From Eurosta solidaginis (Eukaryota; Arthropoda; Insecta; Diptera; Tephritidae): a stretch of DNA of 64,000 nt. The notes beneath the pieces were generated by a model that saw only the letters and a list, made by a program, of their open reading frames with translations, was not told the origin of the DNA and ran no database searches. Shown here piece after piece: positions 43,875 to 55,085 of the stretch. The stretch spans positions 46,782,779-46,846,778 of the forward strand of contig NC_090319.1 in NCBI RefSeq assembly GCF_040869045.1, written 5' to 3'. Position numbers and translations under genes: made by a program. Each line of letters starts with the position of its first letter. The first letter of the stretch is position 1.

Positions 43875-46130
43875 TTTATACTCTGTTGAGCAGAGCTCAC
43901 AGAGTATATTAACTTTGATTGGATAACGGTTGGTTGTACAGGTATAAAGGAATCGAGATAGATGTAGACTTTAATATATCAAAATCATCAGTATCGAAAA
44001 AAAATTTGATTGAGCCATGTCCGTCCGTCCGTCCGTATGCCCGTTAACACGATAACTTTAGTAAATTTTTCTTGATGAAATTTGGTATGTAGATTCCTGG
44101 GCACTTATCTCAGATCGCTGTTTAAAACGATCGATATCGGCCTATAACCACGCCCCACTTTTTCGATATCGAAAATTTCGAAAAATCGAAAAAACGCGAT
44201 AATCCATTACCAAACTCGGATAAAGCGATGAAACTTGGTAGATGGGTTGAACTTATGACGCAGAATCGAAAATTAGTAAAATTTTTGACAACGGGCGTGG
44301 CACCGCCCACTTTTAAAAGAAGGTAATTTCAACGTTTTGCAAGCTGTAATTTGGCAGTATTTTAAGATACCATGATGAAATTTCGCAGGAACATTACTCC
44401 TATTACTATATGTGAGCTTAAAAAAAATTAGCACAATCGGATGAAGAACACGCCCACTTTTAAAAAAATTTTTTTTTTTTAAAGTCAAATTTTAAGAAAA
44501 AATTTAATATCTTTACAGTATGTAGGTAAATTATGTCAACATTCAACTTCAGTAATGACATAGTGCAATAAAATACAAAAAATAAAAGAAAATTTCAAAA
44601 TGGGCGTGGCTCCGCCCTTTTTCATTTAATTTGACTAGAATATTTTAATGCCATAAGTCTAACAAAAATTTACCAATCCTTATGAAATTTGGTAAGGGCA
44701 AAGCTTCTCTGACATTAACAGTTTTCTGTGAAAATGGGCGAAATCGGTTGAAGCCACGCCCAGTTTTTATACACAGTTGATCGTCTGACCTTCCGCTCGG
44801 CCGTTACCACGATAACTTGAGCAAAAGGCGATATATCTTTACTGAACATAGTTAACGTACTTACCTGAACTCACTTTATCTTGGCGTTAAAAATAGGCGA
44901 AATCCGACTATGACCACGCCCACTTTTTCGATATCGAAAATTTCGAAAAATTAAAATAATGTCATAATTGTATACCAAATACGAAAAAAAGGGATTAAAC
45001 ATGTTGATTGGATTGGTTTATTGATGCCTTCACATATAAAACTAAGGGCCACTTCCTTTCAAAACCTTCATTAATACCTTTAGTTAGATACCCATATCGT
45101 TCAAAAACATTATAGAGTCACCCCTGGTCCACCTTTATGGCGATATCTCGAAAAGGCGTCCACCTATAGAACTAAGGCCCACTCGCTCGGCCGTTACCAC
45201 GATAACTTGAGCAAAAGGCGATATATCTTTACTGAACATAGTTAACGTACTTACCTGAACTCACTTTATCTTGGCGTTAAAAATAGGCGAAATCCGACTA
45301 TGACCACGCCCACTTTTTCGATATCGAAAATTTCGAAAAATTAAAATAATGTCATAATTGTATACCAAATACGAAAAAAAGGGATTAAACATGTTGATTG
45401 GATTGGTTTATTGATGCCTTCACATATAAAACTAAGGGCCACTCCCTTTCAAAACCTTCATTAATACCTTTAGTTAGATACCCATATCGTTCAAAAACAT
45501 TATAGAGTCACCCCTGGTCCACCTTTATGGCGATATCTCGAAAAGGCGTCCACCTATAGAACTAAGGCCCACTCCCTTTTAAAGGATCATTAACACCTTT
45601 CATTTGATACCCATATCGTACAAACACATTCTAGAGTTATCCCTGGTCCACCTTTATGGCGATATCTCGAAAAAGCGTCCACCTATAGAACTAAGGCCCA
45701 CTCCCTTTTAAATAATCATTAACACATTACATTTGATACCCATATCATATAAACACATTCTAGAATCACCCCTGGTCCTCCTTTATGGCGATACCTCGAA
45801 AAGGCGTCTATGGAACTAAGGCCCACTCCCTTTTAAATAATCACTAACACCTTTCATTTGGTACCCATATTGTACAAACGCATTCTAGAGTTACCCCTGG
45901 TCCACCTTTATTGCGATATCTCGAAAAGGTGTCCACCTATAGATCTATGGCCTATTCCCTCTTAAAATACTCTTTAATACCTTCCATTTGATACCCACGT
46001 CATACAAACACATTCCAGAGTTACCGTAGGTTCATTTTCCTATATGGTGATTTTCCCATATTTTGTCTCCAAAGCTCTCAGCTGAGTATGTAATGTTCGG
46101 TTACACCCCCCAACTTAACTTTCCTTACTT
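43875..46130 (-). mobile_element. Family A copy 6, complete, with internal duplication
   Basis: Ends are TATACTCTGTTGAGCAGAGC (43878) and, on the minus strand, AGTAAGGAAAGTTAAGTTGG (46110-46129). The interior has four to five minisatellite units (45480-46060) and a 390-bp tandem duplication (44794-45183 and 45184-45573). The TTCGGGTGTAACCGAA hairpin of the left end is altered here to GGGGGTGTAACCGAA. Confidence 0.85.
44794..45573. repeat. 390-bp near-identical tandem duplication
   Basis: Copy one (44794-45183) and copy two (45184-45573) start at CGCTCGGCCGTTACCACG and run through the family A body into the minisatellite. By eye I see one difference (ACTTCCTTTC versus ACTCCCTTTC). The junction sits at GGCCCACTCGCTCGGCC. 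Confidence 0.9.
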
Positions 46131-46619
46131 TTTATTTTTTTCTTTTTCCAGTAATCTTAATACGAAAGGTTAATTATGCTCTCATTTGCGTTTACATAAA
46201 GTCAACCACTTTCATTTTTTTTTTTTGAAGATCCATGCTCTATACCAAAATGTAATCAATTATTTTATTTCGAACTATCAACCATTTATGGTTAAGCTGA
46301 TTACTTTTATGCTTAGGTATTTGTGTATGTGCCATAAAAGAGCAAAACATCATTAAAGAATGTATCCGTTAATCCGCTAAGCTGATCAGCTTAACACAGA
46401 CCACTTGAAATAAATTTGTTTGCATAACATTTTTAAATGTTGCGTATACGACATGTACGTACTTTCATACCCGTACTTAAATAGATATACTTACATTGAG
46501 TTACAAATGAAGCTTAGAGAAAACAACAAATTATGCCAGCTTATATAGGCCACATTTGTTATTAGTTTTACCACTAACTTAGTAATACTATTTTGATCTA
46601 ATTGACTGTAGGTAAATGC
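46131..46619. other. Unassigned stretch
   Basis: AT-rich, nothing recognised. Confidence 0.4.
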
Positions 46620-46627
46620 ATGTACAT

Positions 46628-48294
46628 TAAGCTGGGTTGATTTGCATGGATGAAAGTTAACCCATATCGCGCCATCGATTTTTCAATAGGTTTTGGGCTC
46701 AGGAAAAAAAATTTCCACTAAGCATACCCAAAAAAATTATTTTCGAGCCTGCAAATTTGAGTTTTTGGCTTTTTTTTTCTTTGATTTTTAAGGTTTTTCT
46801 TCATGACCTACTTAAAAAATTTCCATTTGATTTTAAAATTTTCATGTATACCCTGTCCGACTCAAAATTGTCCGCTAAAAACTTTGGCGATAACAGTTTT
46901 TTGAAAAAAAAAAATATATTTTTTGGGTTTTGAGGAATGTTTTGGTGAAAAAATAAATTTTTTCGCCATTTTGTTTTTTAAGGGTTTTCTTCAGAAACGT
47001 GCAAAAGTGTTGCCGATGATAACGAATTTGTCTCATAGTTCCTGTCCCACTTAAAATTATGCGATAAAAACGTTAGCATTAACAGTTTTTAAAAAAAAAA
47101 AATTTTTTTTTGGTTTTTGGGACTTGTTTTTGTCGAAATCGATTTTTTTCATTTTCAAGGCTCCAAATAACTTTTTATGTATATGCTTCCGTTAGACTCA
47201 CCAGTATGTATACCAAAATGATCAGGAGACGAGCTAAGTTGATTTAGCCATCTCCGTCTGTCCGTCCATCCGCCTGTCCGTCTGTCCGTTTGTTTGAACG
47301 CAAACTCGTCTCTCAGTTTTTGAGATATCTTGATGAAATTCGGTAAGCGGGCATATTTTGATATGGGATTTGACATTTGCCGGAATCGGCCGTATCGGAC
47401 CACTATAGCATATACCTCCCATACAATCGATTGTTCAATAAGAGGGTTTTCACCATTTCTGCCCCATTCCTGCTTCATTTTAACAGCTAGCAACATCAAA
47501 TTTTACCACAAGCTTACGTATTGGGCATAGATGGTCGTCTGAAAAAATCGTTAAGATCGGACATATTTATAATAAAAATCCCATACAACCGACTGCTCAG
47601 GTAAGAGGATTTTCATAATTTTTTTCGAAATCGATTTTTATTATAAATATGTTCGACGGACGACCGGAAGGACGGACAGACGGACATGGCTAAACCAACT
47701 TAGCTCGTTCCCTGATCATTTTTGTATACTTAATGGTGGGTCTAACGGAAATATATACATAAAAAATGATTTAGAGCCTTGAAAATGAAAAAAATCGATT
47801 TCGACCAAAACTAGTCCCAAAAAACAAAAAAAATTTTTTTTTTTTAAATTGTTAATGCCAACGTTTTTATCGCATAATTGTAAGTGGGTTAGGAACTATG
47901 AGACAAATTCGTTTTCATCGGCAACACTTTTTCACGTTTCTGAAGGAACCCTTAAAAAAAAAAGATGGCGATGAAATAAATTTTTTTCACATAAACACTC
48001 CTCAAAACCCAAAAAATATTTTTTTTTTTTCAAAAAGCTGTTATCGCCAACATTTTTAGCGGACAATTTTGATTCGGTCAGGGTATACACGAAAATTGTA
48101 AAATCAAATGGAAATTTTTTAAGTAAGTCATGAAAAAAACCTTAAAAATCAAAAAAAAAAAAGTCAAAAAACTCAAATTTTGCAGGCTCGAAAATAATTT
48201 TTTTGGGTATGCTTAGTGGAACTTGTTTTTCCTGAGCCCAAACCCTATCGAAAAATCGATGGCGCAATATAGGTTAATAAATCGACCCAGCTTA
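46628..48294. mobile_element. Foldback-type element with arms of about 650 bp
   Basis: The left terminus TAAGCTGGGTTGATTT is matched by the reverse complement of AAATCGACCCAGCTTA at the right. The arms remain complementary inward to about 47290 and 47660, through landmarks such as GGGCTCAGGAAAAA, AAGCATACCCAAAAA, ACAGTTTTTTGAAAAAA and TCTGTCCGTCC. A direct repeat ATGTACAT flanks it (46620-46627, 48295-48302), an 8-bp target duplication that happens to be palindromic. A central 360 bp has no coding potential. Eight-bp duplications suit hAT or P-type transposases, but no transposase is present. Confidence 0.85.
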
Positions 48295-48629
48295 ATGTAC
48301 ATATACTTATACCTCCTTTTAACCATTTCACTACCGCCAGCTAGTACGCATACAAATATATTTCTAAGTAATGGTAATTACTGGAAGGAGTTTCGGAAGC
48401 ACTTTAGTGAAAGCAAAAATTGCCTCCTTGTATGGGCGTAGTCAGAGTTATATGTCCACCTTAGTGGACATGGGTAGCCAAGGTAGTCAATTTAAAATGC
48501 AGTAAGGTCTATCAAATTTTGAAGAGATAAAAAATTGTCATAATTGTACAACCAAATTCACTTTTATTAGAGAAAAAATAACTATAACTTACAGTTTATG
48601 AGTTTAGCGGTTTATATAAAGGAAACTAA

Positions 48630-49645
48630 TATGAATGGTATTCATAAAAGCAATCGGGATTTTGAAGAATGCAGAGGTGGGCGTTGCATTTCGTGCAATA
48701 AAAGTACGTTTTTTGCTTGCGTCCTTCCATTTTACAACGAACTGCATTTCTCCGTGAAGAATGAAATTTTGGTAAATGGCAACTTTGATCATAACGCTTA
48801 GCAATCGGTGATTGGTGGAAACAGGCTCCTCGTTATCGTCTAAGGTATTTGAAGATCGACGTCGTTTACTTGCATTTTCAGAATATTGGGATGCCCTCAT
48901 GCATGATATTTTCAAAAGAGTATAAGTCAATCTTTTTATGAAGGCAATTAAATCCATTTGATTGAAGGACCAAAACCAAGTTTGTTTATAACATTTACAT
49001 TTAAATTTCAGTGGAGGACCCCTGCTACGCAACAAGTTGCGAATTTTCCCAGGACTAGGTGGTCGAAAATTGGATTCTTTCTATAAACCATAAAGATTAA
49101 TGAAGTTGGATGCATCTTCAAAAAATTGAGTCGGCAAATATTTTTGGAGATACTCGTACTCACTTTTGACTCCTTTGTGCATCTGAACAGTAAAATTAAA
49201 TCAGCAATTTGGTCATTACTGCGGCAGTGTCTACATTGAATGTCACTTTTCTGAGTTATATTTGCCCAATCAAAACGTTAATTTCCCGCTTCCGCTTTTG
49301 GTATACGTATTTTTCTAGTAGAAAACACTGATCTCAATATTCTCAATGAAAGTACTAATTTTGTGGAACATTCTCTTCGCTTCTTATTGAGGATGGTGTT
49401 GAAAAAGATGTAAGTTGAGGGCGTGTATCTGGTTGATTTTCAAATGCTGGACTCATCTCTCCTTCCATTTCACTTTCCTCACAACTGGCATCGTCACTTC
49501 CCACCTCCTCATCTCTTTCATAACGTTTCATAGTTAGCGCTGCGGAATCAGTTTTATCATTATCCGACTCATCGTCGAAATCTGAGAAATTATTTAGAAG
49601 GTCAAACATCTGGTTTTCTGTCAACGTTTTGTGCCTAGCCATCAT
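48630..49645 (-). pseudogene. piggyBac-like transposase remnant B
   Basis: On the minus strand a 96-codon frame from 49645 has MARHKTLTENQMFDLLNN followed by an acidic Asp/Ser/Glu-rich stretch, like the N-terminus of piggyBac-family transposases. About 0.6 kb on, at 48630-48739, the reading RCKMEGRKQKTYFYCTKC and then LCILQNPDCFHEYH is the C-terminal cysteine-rich domain (Cys and His spaced as in PGBD proteins). The length between is far short of the usual DDE catalytic domain, so most of it is deleted. A frameshift separates the Cys-rich end from the 143-codon frame at 48604-49035. Confidence 0.7.
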
Positions 49646-50025
49646 AAACTTTGGCTACAAAGTAATACTATCTTCCCTTAACTCACAACTCTCAACTTCT
49701 CATCTCCGTCATAAAGGTTATATGTTTGTAGAAAATACACCTGAACTCCAATCTTCTCCCACTTACAACCATTCAAAGAGAGAATTTCGAAATAAAGATA
49801 CCGTTGACATAAATAAACATACAACATTGTACCACCAGTACTATTGTATGGTACAACAATTGTACAAGCAGTTCTCAACGTACAAATAATAGTAAAACAT
49901 TTTCATATCAATGGATAATCATTTATGGGAAAAAATAAAATTTTTACAAAAAGTATATTACTTCCAAGAAAAATGTTTAAAAAGTAAAGACACAATTCTT
50001 AAATTTCGAAAACTATGTATGAATC
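49646..50025. other. Stretch between two piggyBac remnants
   Basis: AT-rich with a local inverted pair GTACCACCAGTACTATTG...GGTAC near 49838. Terminal repeats of either piggyBac copy could be here, but I cannot identify a TTAA-bounded end. Confidence 0.35.
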
Positions 50026-50029
50026 TAAT

Positions 50030-51793
50030 TTATTTTTGAGTATGATATTTTGCGAAGCACATCTTGCAAAGTGGTATATCACATTGCTGTCAAATTTGTT
50101 TTGTTCTGGTTTGTGTTTTGCCCTGCGCACACTTTGCGCAACGTCTTCTAGTCTCAATAGGAATTGGTAAATGCAAGGATATGTTGCCCAGTTCCCTTTT
50201 TCGTTGAGATTGGGATCTGCGTACGGCTGCAGTTTTAATACCTGATAATAATCACCAGATGTGCTGACCCTGAACGAGGACTCATTTCTTTCCCATTTTT
50301 CATTTGTTGGTGTTAAATTTTTTCTATTTTTCTTTAATTGTACTTCCTAAAACTTTAAACACACGTTTTCCTAAAGTTCCATCATATTGATTTTCTTCCC
50401 TTATATATATTGAAATCATATATGTACCCCGTCTCAGAGTCACATCGCAGCCATATTTTGATCCTACGTTTTACTGATTTGAGTGGCATATATTGGTGTA
50501 AGAATGATCTTTCTTTAAATTTTGCCAATGATTCATCTCTTCTTAGCCTAACCTTATCCTGCCGGTATTTTTGAAATGTGCTTTTTAAATATTCCACAAC
50601 ATCGTCGATGTAATAAGTTTTACTGCAATCAGTTGGTTTCTGAGAAAATGCAAAATATAATTTTGATGCCACAAATTTTTAACGGTCACGAGATATTGCA
50701 GTCTTGATAATAGCATTACTTATTGCAGGCTGTTTTGACCAATAATGTTTTAAAGACCGAAACTTGTTATAAGACATAACGAACATAGAGCCCGGCATAA
50801 TTTGTATCAGTATTTACTATATTTGAACCTTTTTTGCGCTTTGAAATTCGGAAATGGGGTCATTTGTACATTGTGCGATATACATGCACAGGCTTCGAGG
50901 AAACATCTTTTTAAAAATTTTGAAAGGCCAAGAAATTGAGAGGAATTTCCGGACTTATATTACGTCCACGGTAATCACTATAATATTTTTACGAATATTA
51001 GCAACACTAAGGGGTACTGTCATTCCTAAGCCGATGCTGAGAAGTGACTGGCGGAGAAGCAACGCACAAACACATGCAGATATCTTATCTGAGATGCTCC
51101 CAAAATTATGCAATTATAATTGTGGAAGTGGCGCTCACAAACACACGCGCATGAGCTGTGAGAGAAGCTATAAAAATTGTGCACCTGTAGTTATAGCTGA
51201 GAAATTCATAGCAGATAACAAACTAGTAGATTCTGGAAATGGAAGCGCCTAGAAGATGCGAACGAGAAATCATAGGGTTTAAAAGGCAGCAACTGCAGAG
51301 GCGTGAGTATCAGTTGGATTTAAGACGCTATCTGGCGAGCAATATAGAGTTATTTATTGCGAAGTACTTTAATAAAGGCCATTTTGCAGTATTGTATATT
51401 GGAGTTATTTATTCAACAGTTTAGTGATTCGAACCTTAGTAGAAGATTTGAAATAAGCGGAATTGCAGTAAATTGGCTCCAATATGTATAGGTATGGAAT
51501 TTTCTCAAAGAGAAGACCACAACCTGAAGTCTGATGAGATGTAATTCTCATTATCGTCCTCGTGCTAAATTGGATCCCACAAATTCACTCGGTGCTATAA
51601 TGCCTTCAACATCTGATAGCTCACTATTAGACGATGAAGGGGAATCAGATTCTTCGCCGTGTGAACCCAATTTTGGCAAATTATTATCATCATTTCCGTT
51701 TAAAAAATCAGTGCATTTATCATCGTTATCTGAATCAAGCATTTCATCAATCAGCAGTTCGGTAATTTTGTCTGAGCTCAGTTTTTTTGACAT
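50030..51793 (-). pseudogene. piggyBac-like transposase remnant A, interrupted by a solo LTR
   Basis: The start codon is at 51793: MSKKLSSDKITELLIDEM then an acidic Asp/Asn/Ser-rich tract. After the LTR (50987-51481) the frame gives MSYNKFRSLKHYWSKQPAI and AISRDR (family form YWS..P...MSRDRF). RRDESLAKFKERS carries the first catalytic Asp, then come SFLHQYMPLKSVKRRIKIW and CDSETGYIYDFNIYKG. The rest of the DDE domain is missing. At 50030-50150 is a Cys-rich end, RRRCAKCAQGKTQTRTK with CDIPLCKMCFAKYH. A Helitron begins only 4 bp upstream of the start codon. Non-functional. Confidence 0.8.
50987..51481 (+). mobile_element. Solo LTR (LTR3), nested in piggyBac remnant A
   Basis: Related to LTR1 and LTR2, beginning TTTTACGAATATTAGCAAC (first G of TGT lost) and ending GGCTCCA. 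Flanked by ATAT (50983-50986 and 51482-51485). TATA-like TTTAAAAG at 51278-51285 and AATAAA at 51371-51376. No internal domain. It splits the transposase between its N-terminus and catalytic domain. Confidence 0.8.
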
Positions 51794-51797
51794 GGTA

Positions 51798-51940
51798 TCT
51801 ATATATATAAAAAGAAGTGTACATTTTGGTTGTCACTCCATAACCCGAGAACGGATCGACAGATTGCTATGAAATTTTTAGGAAAGATACAGGAAAGAGA
51901 GATGTTGGTTAGTTGATTTTGAAATCCCAAATCGGTATAG
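51798..51940 (+). mobile_element. Helitron 5' end fragment
   Basis: Starts TCTATATATATAAAAAG after a host A (51797), with TGTCACTCCATAACCCGAG and GAAATTTTTAGGAAAGATAC following. This matches the 5' end of the Helitron at 22700-24227 on the other strand. It is cut at about 51940 where another Helitron-like block begins. Confidence 0.75.
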
Positions 51941-52505
51941 CCATATATATATAAAAATCAAATTCTGTGTGTGTGTGTGTTCGCTATGGAAACGTACTTC
52001 CCACACATCAATCATCACCAAATTTTGGTTATGGGTTCCTTCGATCAACGGGAAGGTTTTAGGCTAAAAATAATTTCGATACATAAAAGGGGCGTAGCAC
52101 CTCCCATACAAATGGAATCTTTGGTACTGCATACCTTTGAAGGTATACATGCCAGAACATTGAAATTCAGTAAGGAGTTGTATGAGGTCAATCCCTAACA
52201 CCACCAAGAAAAGGCGGAATTGGATAAAAGGGGGCGTGGCACCTCCCATACAAATGGAATATATTATACTGCATATATCTGGATGTCGTGATGGTAGGAT
52301 AATTAAAATTGGTAGGGAGCTATGTGACGTTAAGTCCTAAAACCTCCAGGAAATGTGGAATGGGGAAAAACTATGGCTGCCGTACAAACTTAAGTCATTC
52401 TAACACCTAAAGTTTGACTGCATTGTTGTGTTTAGCTTTTATGCCTTTTGGACGTTTAGTGATCTGCCGCTGTTAAAAAAATTGTATAGCTTCAGTCTAT
52501 CTACA
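51941..52505 (+). mobile_element. Non-coding Helitron-like block with 143-bp direct repeat
   Basis: Begins ATATATATAAAAATCAAATT and a GTGTGTG tract, then ATCATCACCAAATTTTGG. Two copies of GGGGCGT(A/G)GCACCTCCCAT lie at 52089 and 52232, 143 bp apart. The opening matches that of the Helitron at 52506, so this is a non-coding relative. A 75-codon frame at 51971-52198 is not convincing. Confidence 0.6.
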
Positions 52506-53118
52506 TCTTCTATAAAAATCATATTCTGTGTGCGCGTTCCCTATGAAAACGTGTTTGCTATACTTCGATCATCACCAAATTTTGTTCCTTCGATCAAGAC
52601 GAAACTTTTTCATATTTCAGAATTAAGAATTTTAAATTTAAATGTTTTTGTTTTTTGGCTATGCGAAAGAACTATCTTAGCTCCCAAAAATGATCATGTT
52701 AACAAAATCAATGACCGCTTTCAAAATCAATTTCCTAGTGATGTGACGAAATATAAATCGATCGACACAGGTACAGATGAAGATAAAATTCTGAATTATC
52801 CAAATGAATTTCTATACTCCTTAGAACCAAAAGGAAAGCCTGCGCATATATCAACCTTGAAAATTGGCTCACCAGTCATGATTCTTCGGAATGTAGTCAA
52901 AGGAAGAATCATCAGCTGTAAAAGCAATACAATAATATAAAATAAGATACAAGAAGATACAAGAATAAAATGTTTAAACAGAAAATTTCACCACATATGT
53001 GTACAAAATTCAATTCAATTTACAGAACAATAAACTAAATTATCAACAAACAAAACACAAAAAATAACGCAACATCCATTCGATCTCGGGCGTTACAACG
53101 TGCGCCTGGTAAAGCTAG
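52506..53118 (+). mobile_element. Helitron, internally deleted, with helicase C-terminus
   Basis: Starts TCTTCTATAAAAATC after a host A and ends GCGCCTGGTAAAGCTAG before a host T, giving the TC start and CTAG end. A short GGCG...CGCC stem precedes the end. About 280 bp of helicase coding sequence remains inside. The element is a deletion derivative of an autonomous Helitron. Confidence 0.75.
52659..52940 (+). pseudogene. Helitron PIF1-like helicase, C-terminal fragment
   Basis: From about residue 78 of the open frame, the reading is CERTILAPKNDHVNKIND, TKYKSIDTGTDE, YPNEFLYSLEPKGKPAH and LKIGSPVMILRN. These are the C-terminal helicase segments of the RepHel protein: LAPKN..V..IN, the YPTEFLN region and the LK.G.P..LLRN motif. 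Helicase motifs I-IV and the Rep nuclease are absent. The upstream 77 codons of the frame are non-coding Helitron sequence. Non-functional. Confidence 0.85.
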
Positions 53119-53875
53119 TTTCTTTATAAAAGAAAGACGAGATAATACTTGTTTTTTGAAGAGAGGCACTGTTGGTACGTATATGTACCCGTATAAAATA
53201 CTACTGGTACATATAAGTACCAGCTCACTGAAACTCCACAAACTCCAGCAAGTCCATATAAATGTTTCACTAAATATGCTAAAGCTTGTAAAGAAAATAA
53301 ATATCTTCTATAAAAATAATTTGTTTGGCTGTTACAACCTTTTTTTCTTAAGATTATTATTCAAACACCAAACACGTGTCCGAATCTTTCACTATTTAAC
53401 TCAAAACTCAGCGTACTGCACAGGAGAAAATGATTTCATTTTTATATGTACCTTTAGACAAACTAACAGAAAGCATGCATGAATCAAAATTTAAAATTTC
53501 TAGATTAAAAATGGAAGCTTTTGAATAAAATATTTACAGCGTTTAAAATAACAATGGAAAATTTTTAAATCAAATATGTTTTTATATGATTTTGCAACGT
53601 TATAATGTACATTTTTAAAATAAAAATTTGCATATTTACATCACTTTTAAATACGTTTTTGGTTGAGTTAAGCACATCTTCATTGATTTTATAATGTTTT
53701 TTCCCTGAGTGTACATGTTCGCATTAATACTTTCTCACATTAAAAAAAAAACAAAAGGCATTAGCTTTGTGAATATTGACCAAAAAGTTGTTTGCCTCGA
53801 ATTTTACAAAAGAGAAATTGGGATGATCCCTGTTTGTTATTCTTTTTGTGACTATTTTGTTTTTACTTTGCTATT
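53119..53875. other. Unassigned AT-rich stretch
   Basis: Overlapping frames at 53156-53482 and 53709-54077 have no family resemblance. GTACATATAAGTACC-type palindromic words occur near 53171-53222. Confidence 0.4.
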
Positions 53876-54005
53876 GTTTTTGGGAACTTTCTCGGCATCA
53901 CTCCAGAGCTATATCGGCATCATTTCCATGTTTTTTTTGGTATCCTATAAGAATAATTTGATGACTATTGCTGGATTATTTGTGGACATCTTCGGGATCA
54001 CTTTA

Positions 54006-54095
54006 GGAATATTTCGGGGTCCTTTACCGATGTTTTCTTCGATGACAACTTCCTGTAATCGAAGAAAACATCGGTAAAGAACCCCGAAATATTCC
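54006..54095. repeat. 38-bp inverted repeat with 14-nt loop
   Basis: Arms 54006-54043 and 54058-54095 are complementary at 37 of 38 positions. Left arm words are GGAATATTTCGGGGT, TTTACCGATG and TTTTCTTCGAT. It would form a very stable hairpin in RNA or cruciform in DNA. It lies at the edge of a stretch with GGATCACTTTAGG-like words. Confidence 0.9.
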
Positions 54096-54109
54096 GCAAT
54101 TACTGCAAA

Positions 54110-55085
54110 ACCTATTTGTTTAACCGTATAATATCAATATAACCAGCATACGCCAATAATTGTACACTTTCGTAATATAATGTACCATCACGGTTTAATA
54201 AGGCTGCTAGAATTATCTACTCCAGCATTATTTTAAAGAAATGGCAGGAAAAAGGGTCCTCTTATTTGAGGTTTCATTTAGTTTCTTAAGGCTCGGAAAG
54301 GTCGTTAGGGAGCTGTTGTTGTTGCTCAATGTCAAATCCTGCCTTGAAGTCGGCGAAATTATGGTGAGTGTCGATTATCTTATCGCGATTCTTCTTCAGG
54401 CTGTGGCACAATGTGAAAATATGGCCGATTTTATAGATCTGAAGCCGCGCAGATAAGTTGCAATAAGTTTGTTAGCTAGGGACTTCATAATTTCGCTACG
54501 TCCGCTAAATGGAGCCATAAAATCGATAGCAAGCAAGTTGATTGTGCGGAAATTTGCGCGGCTTGTGGGACCACTTTTTCGTAGATTGGACAGCATGCAC
54601 TTAAGTTTCAATCTGAAGGCATGTGCTTATTCCAGCATATTTTGCTCGACCTTAATTACCTGGCACCTTGTGGGCATATTGCCACTATCACTTCGTCGTG
54701 TGCTGAAACATGCTTTTCACTAACGGTGATTATGGTATTGGGCTCCTCTTCCTCGTCGCTGGCTTGCAATGAGTAGTGTTCCCACCACAACTTAAACGCA
54801 ATCTGTACGTTTATTAATGGGTTGCCGTTATCGCTCCTGTAGAAGTCTGCTCTGATCTTGAAACCTTCCGTAATGCATCATATTTTTTGGTAGAATTTTT
54901 GGATATTATTTTTATCAGCCAGTATCTGGAGCTCCTGGAACTAACGCCGCTCTGCCTCGCGCTATAGTAAACCGCGCATTATCATTTCCGTTCGCAGCAT
55001 GGCTCTATGAGCAGCGTTCCATCTTTTCCCAGGCAGCGTGTCATTCCTTATTGCACCAGTTACTTTTGCAGGTTCGGTGGAAACT
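54110..55085 (-). pseudogene. RTE-like LINE fragment with mutated YADD
   Basis: The minus strand can be followed from the N-terminal side (about 55085: W.NKE.HAAW) through the RT. RT motif C reads ESVQLLAYAGYIDII, so both catalytic aspartates of YADD are replaced (YAGY). Finger-region segments such as FRTINLLAIDF and GFRSIKSAIF are recognisable (54396-54611 frame). Multiple stops. Same family as 4951-5435. Confidence 0.7.

Noticed and set aside
48604..49035. 143-codon minus frame as an independent gene
   Set aside because: Its last part is the piggyBac Cys-rich domain read out of frame; the in-frame reading gives the Cys pattern.
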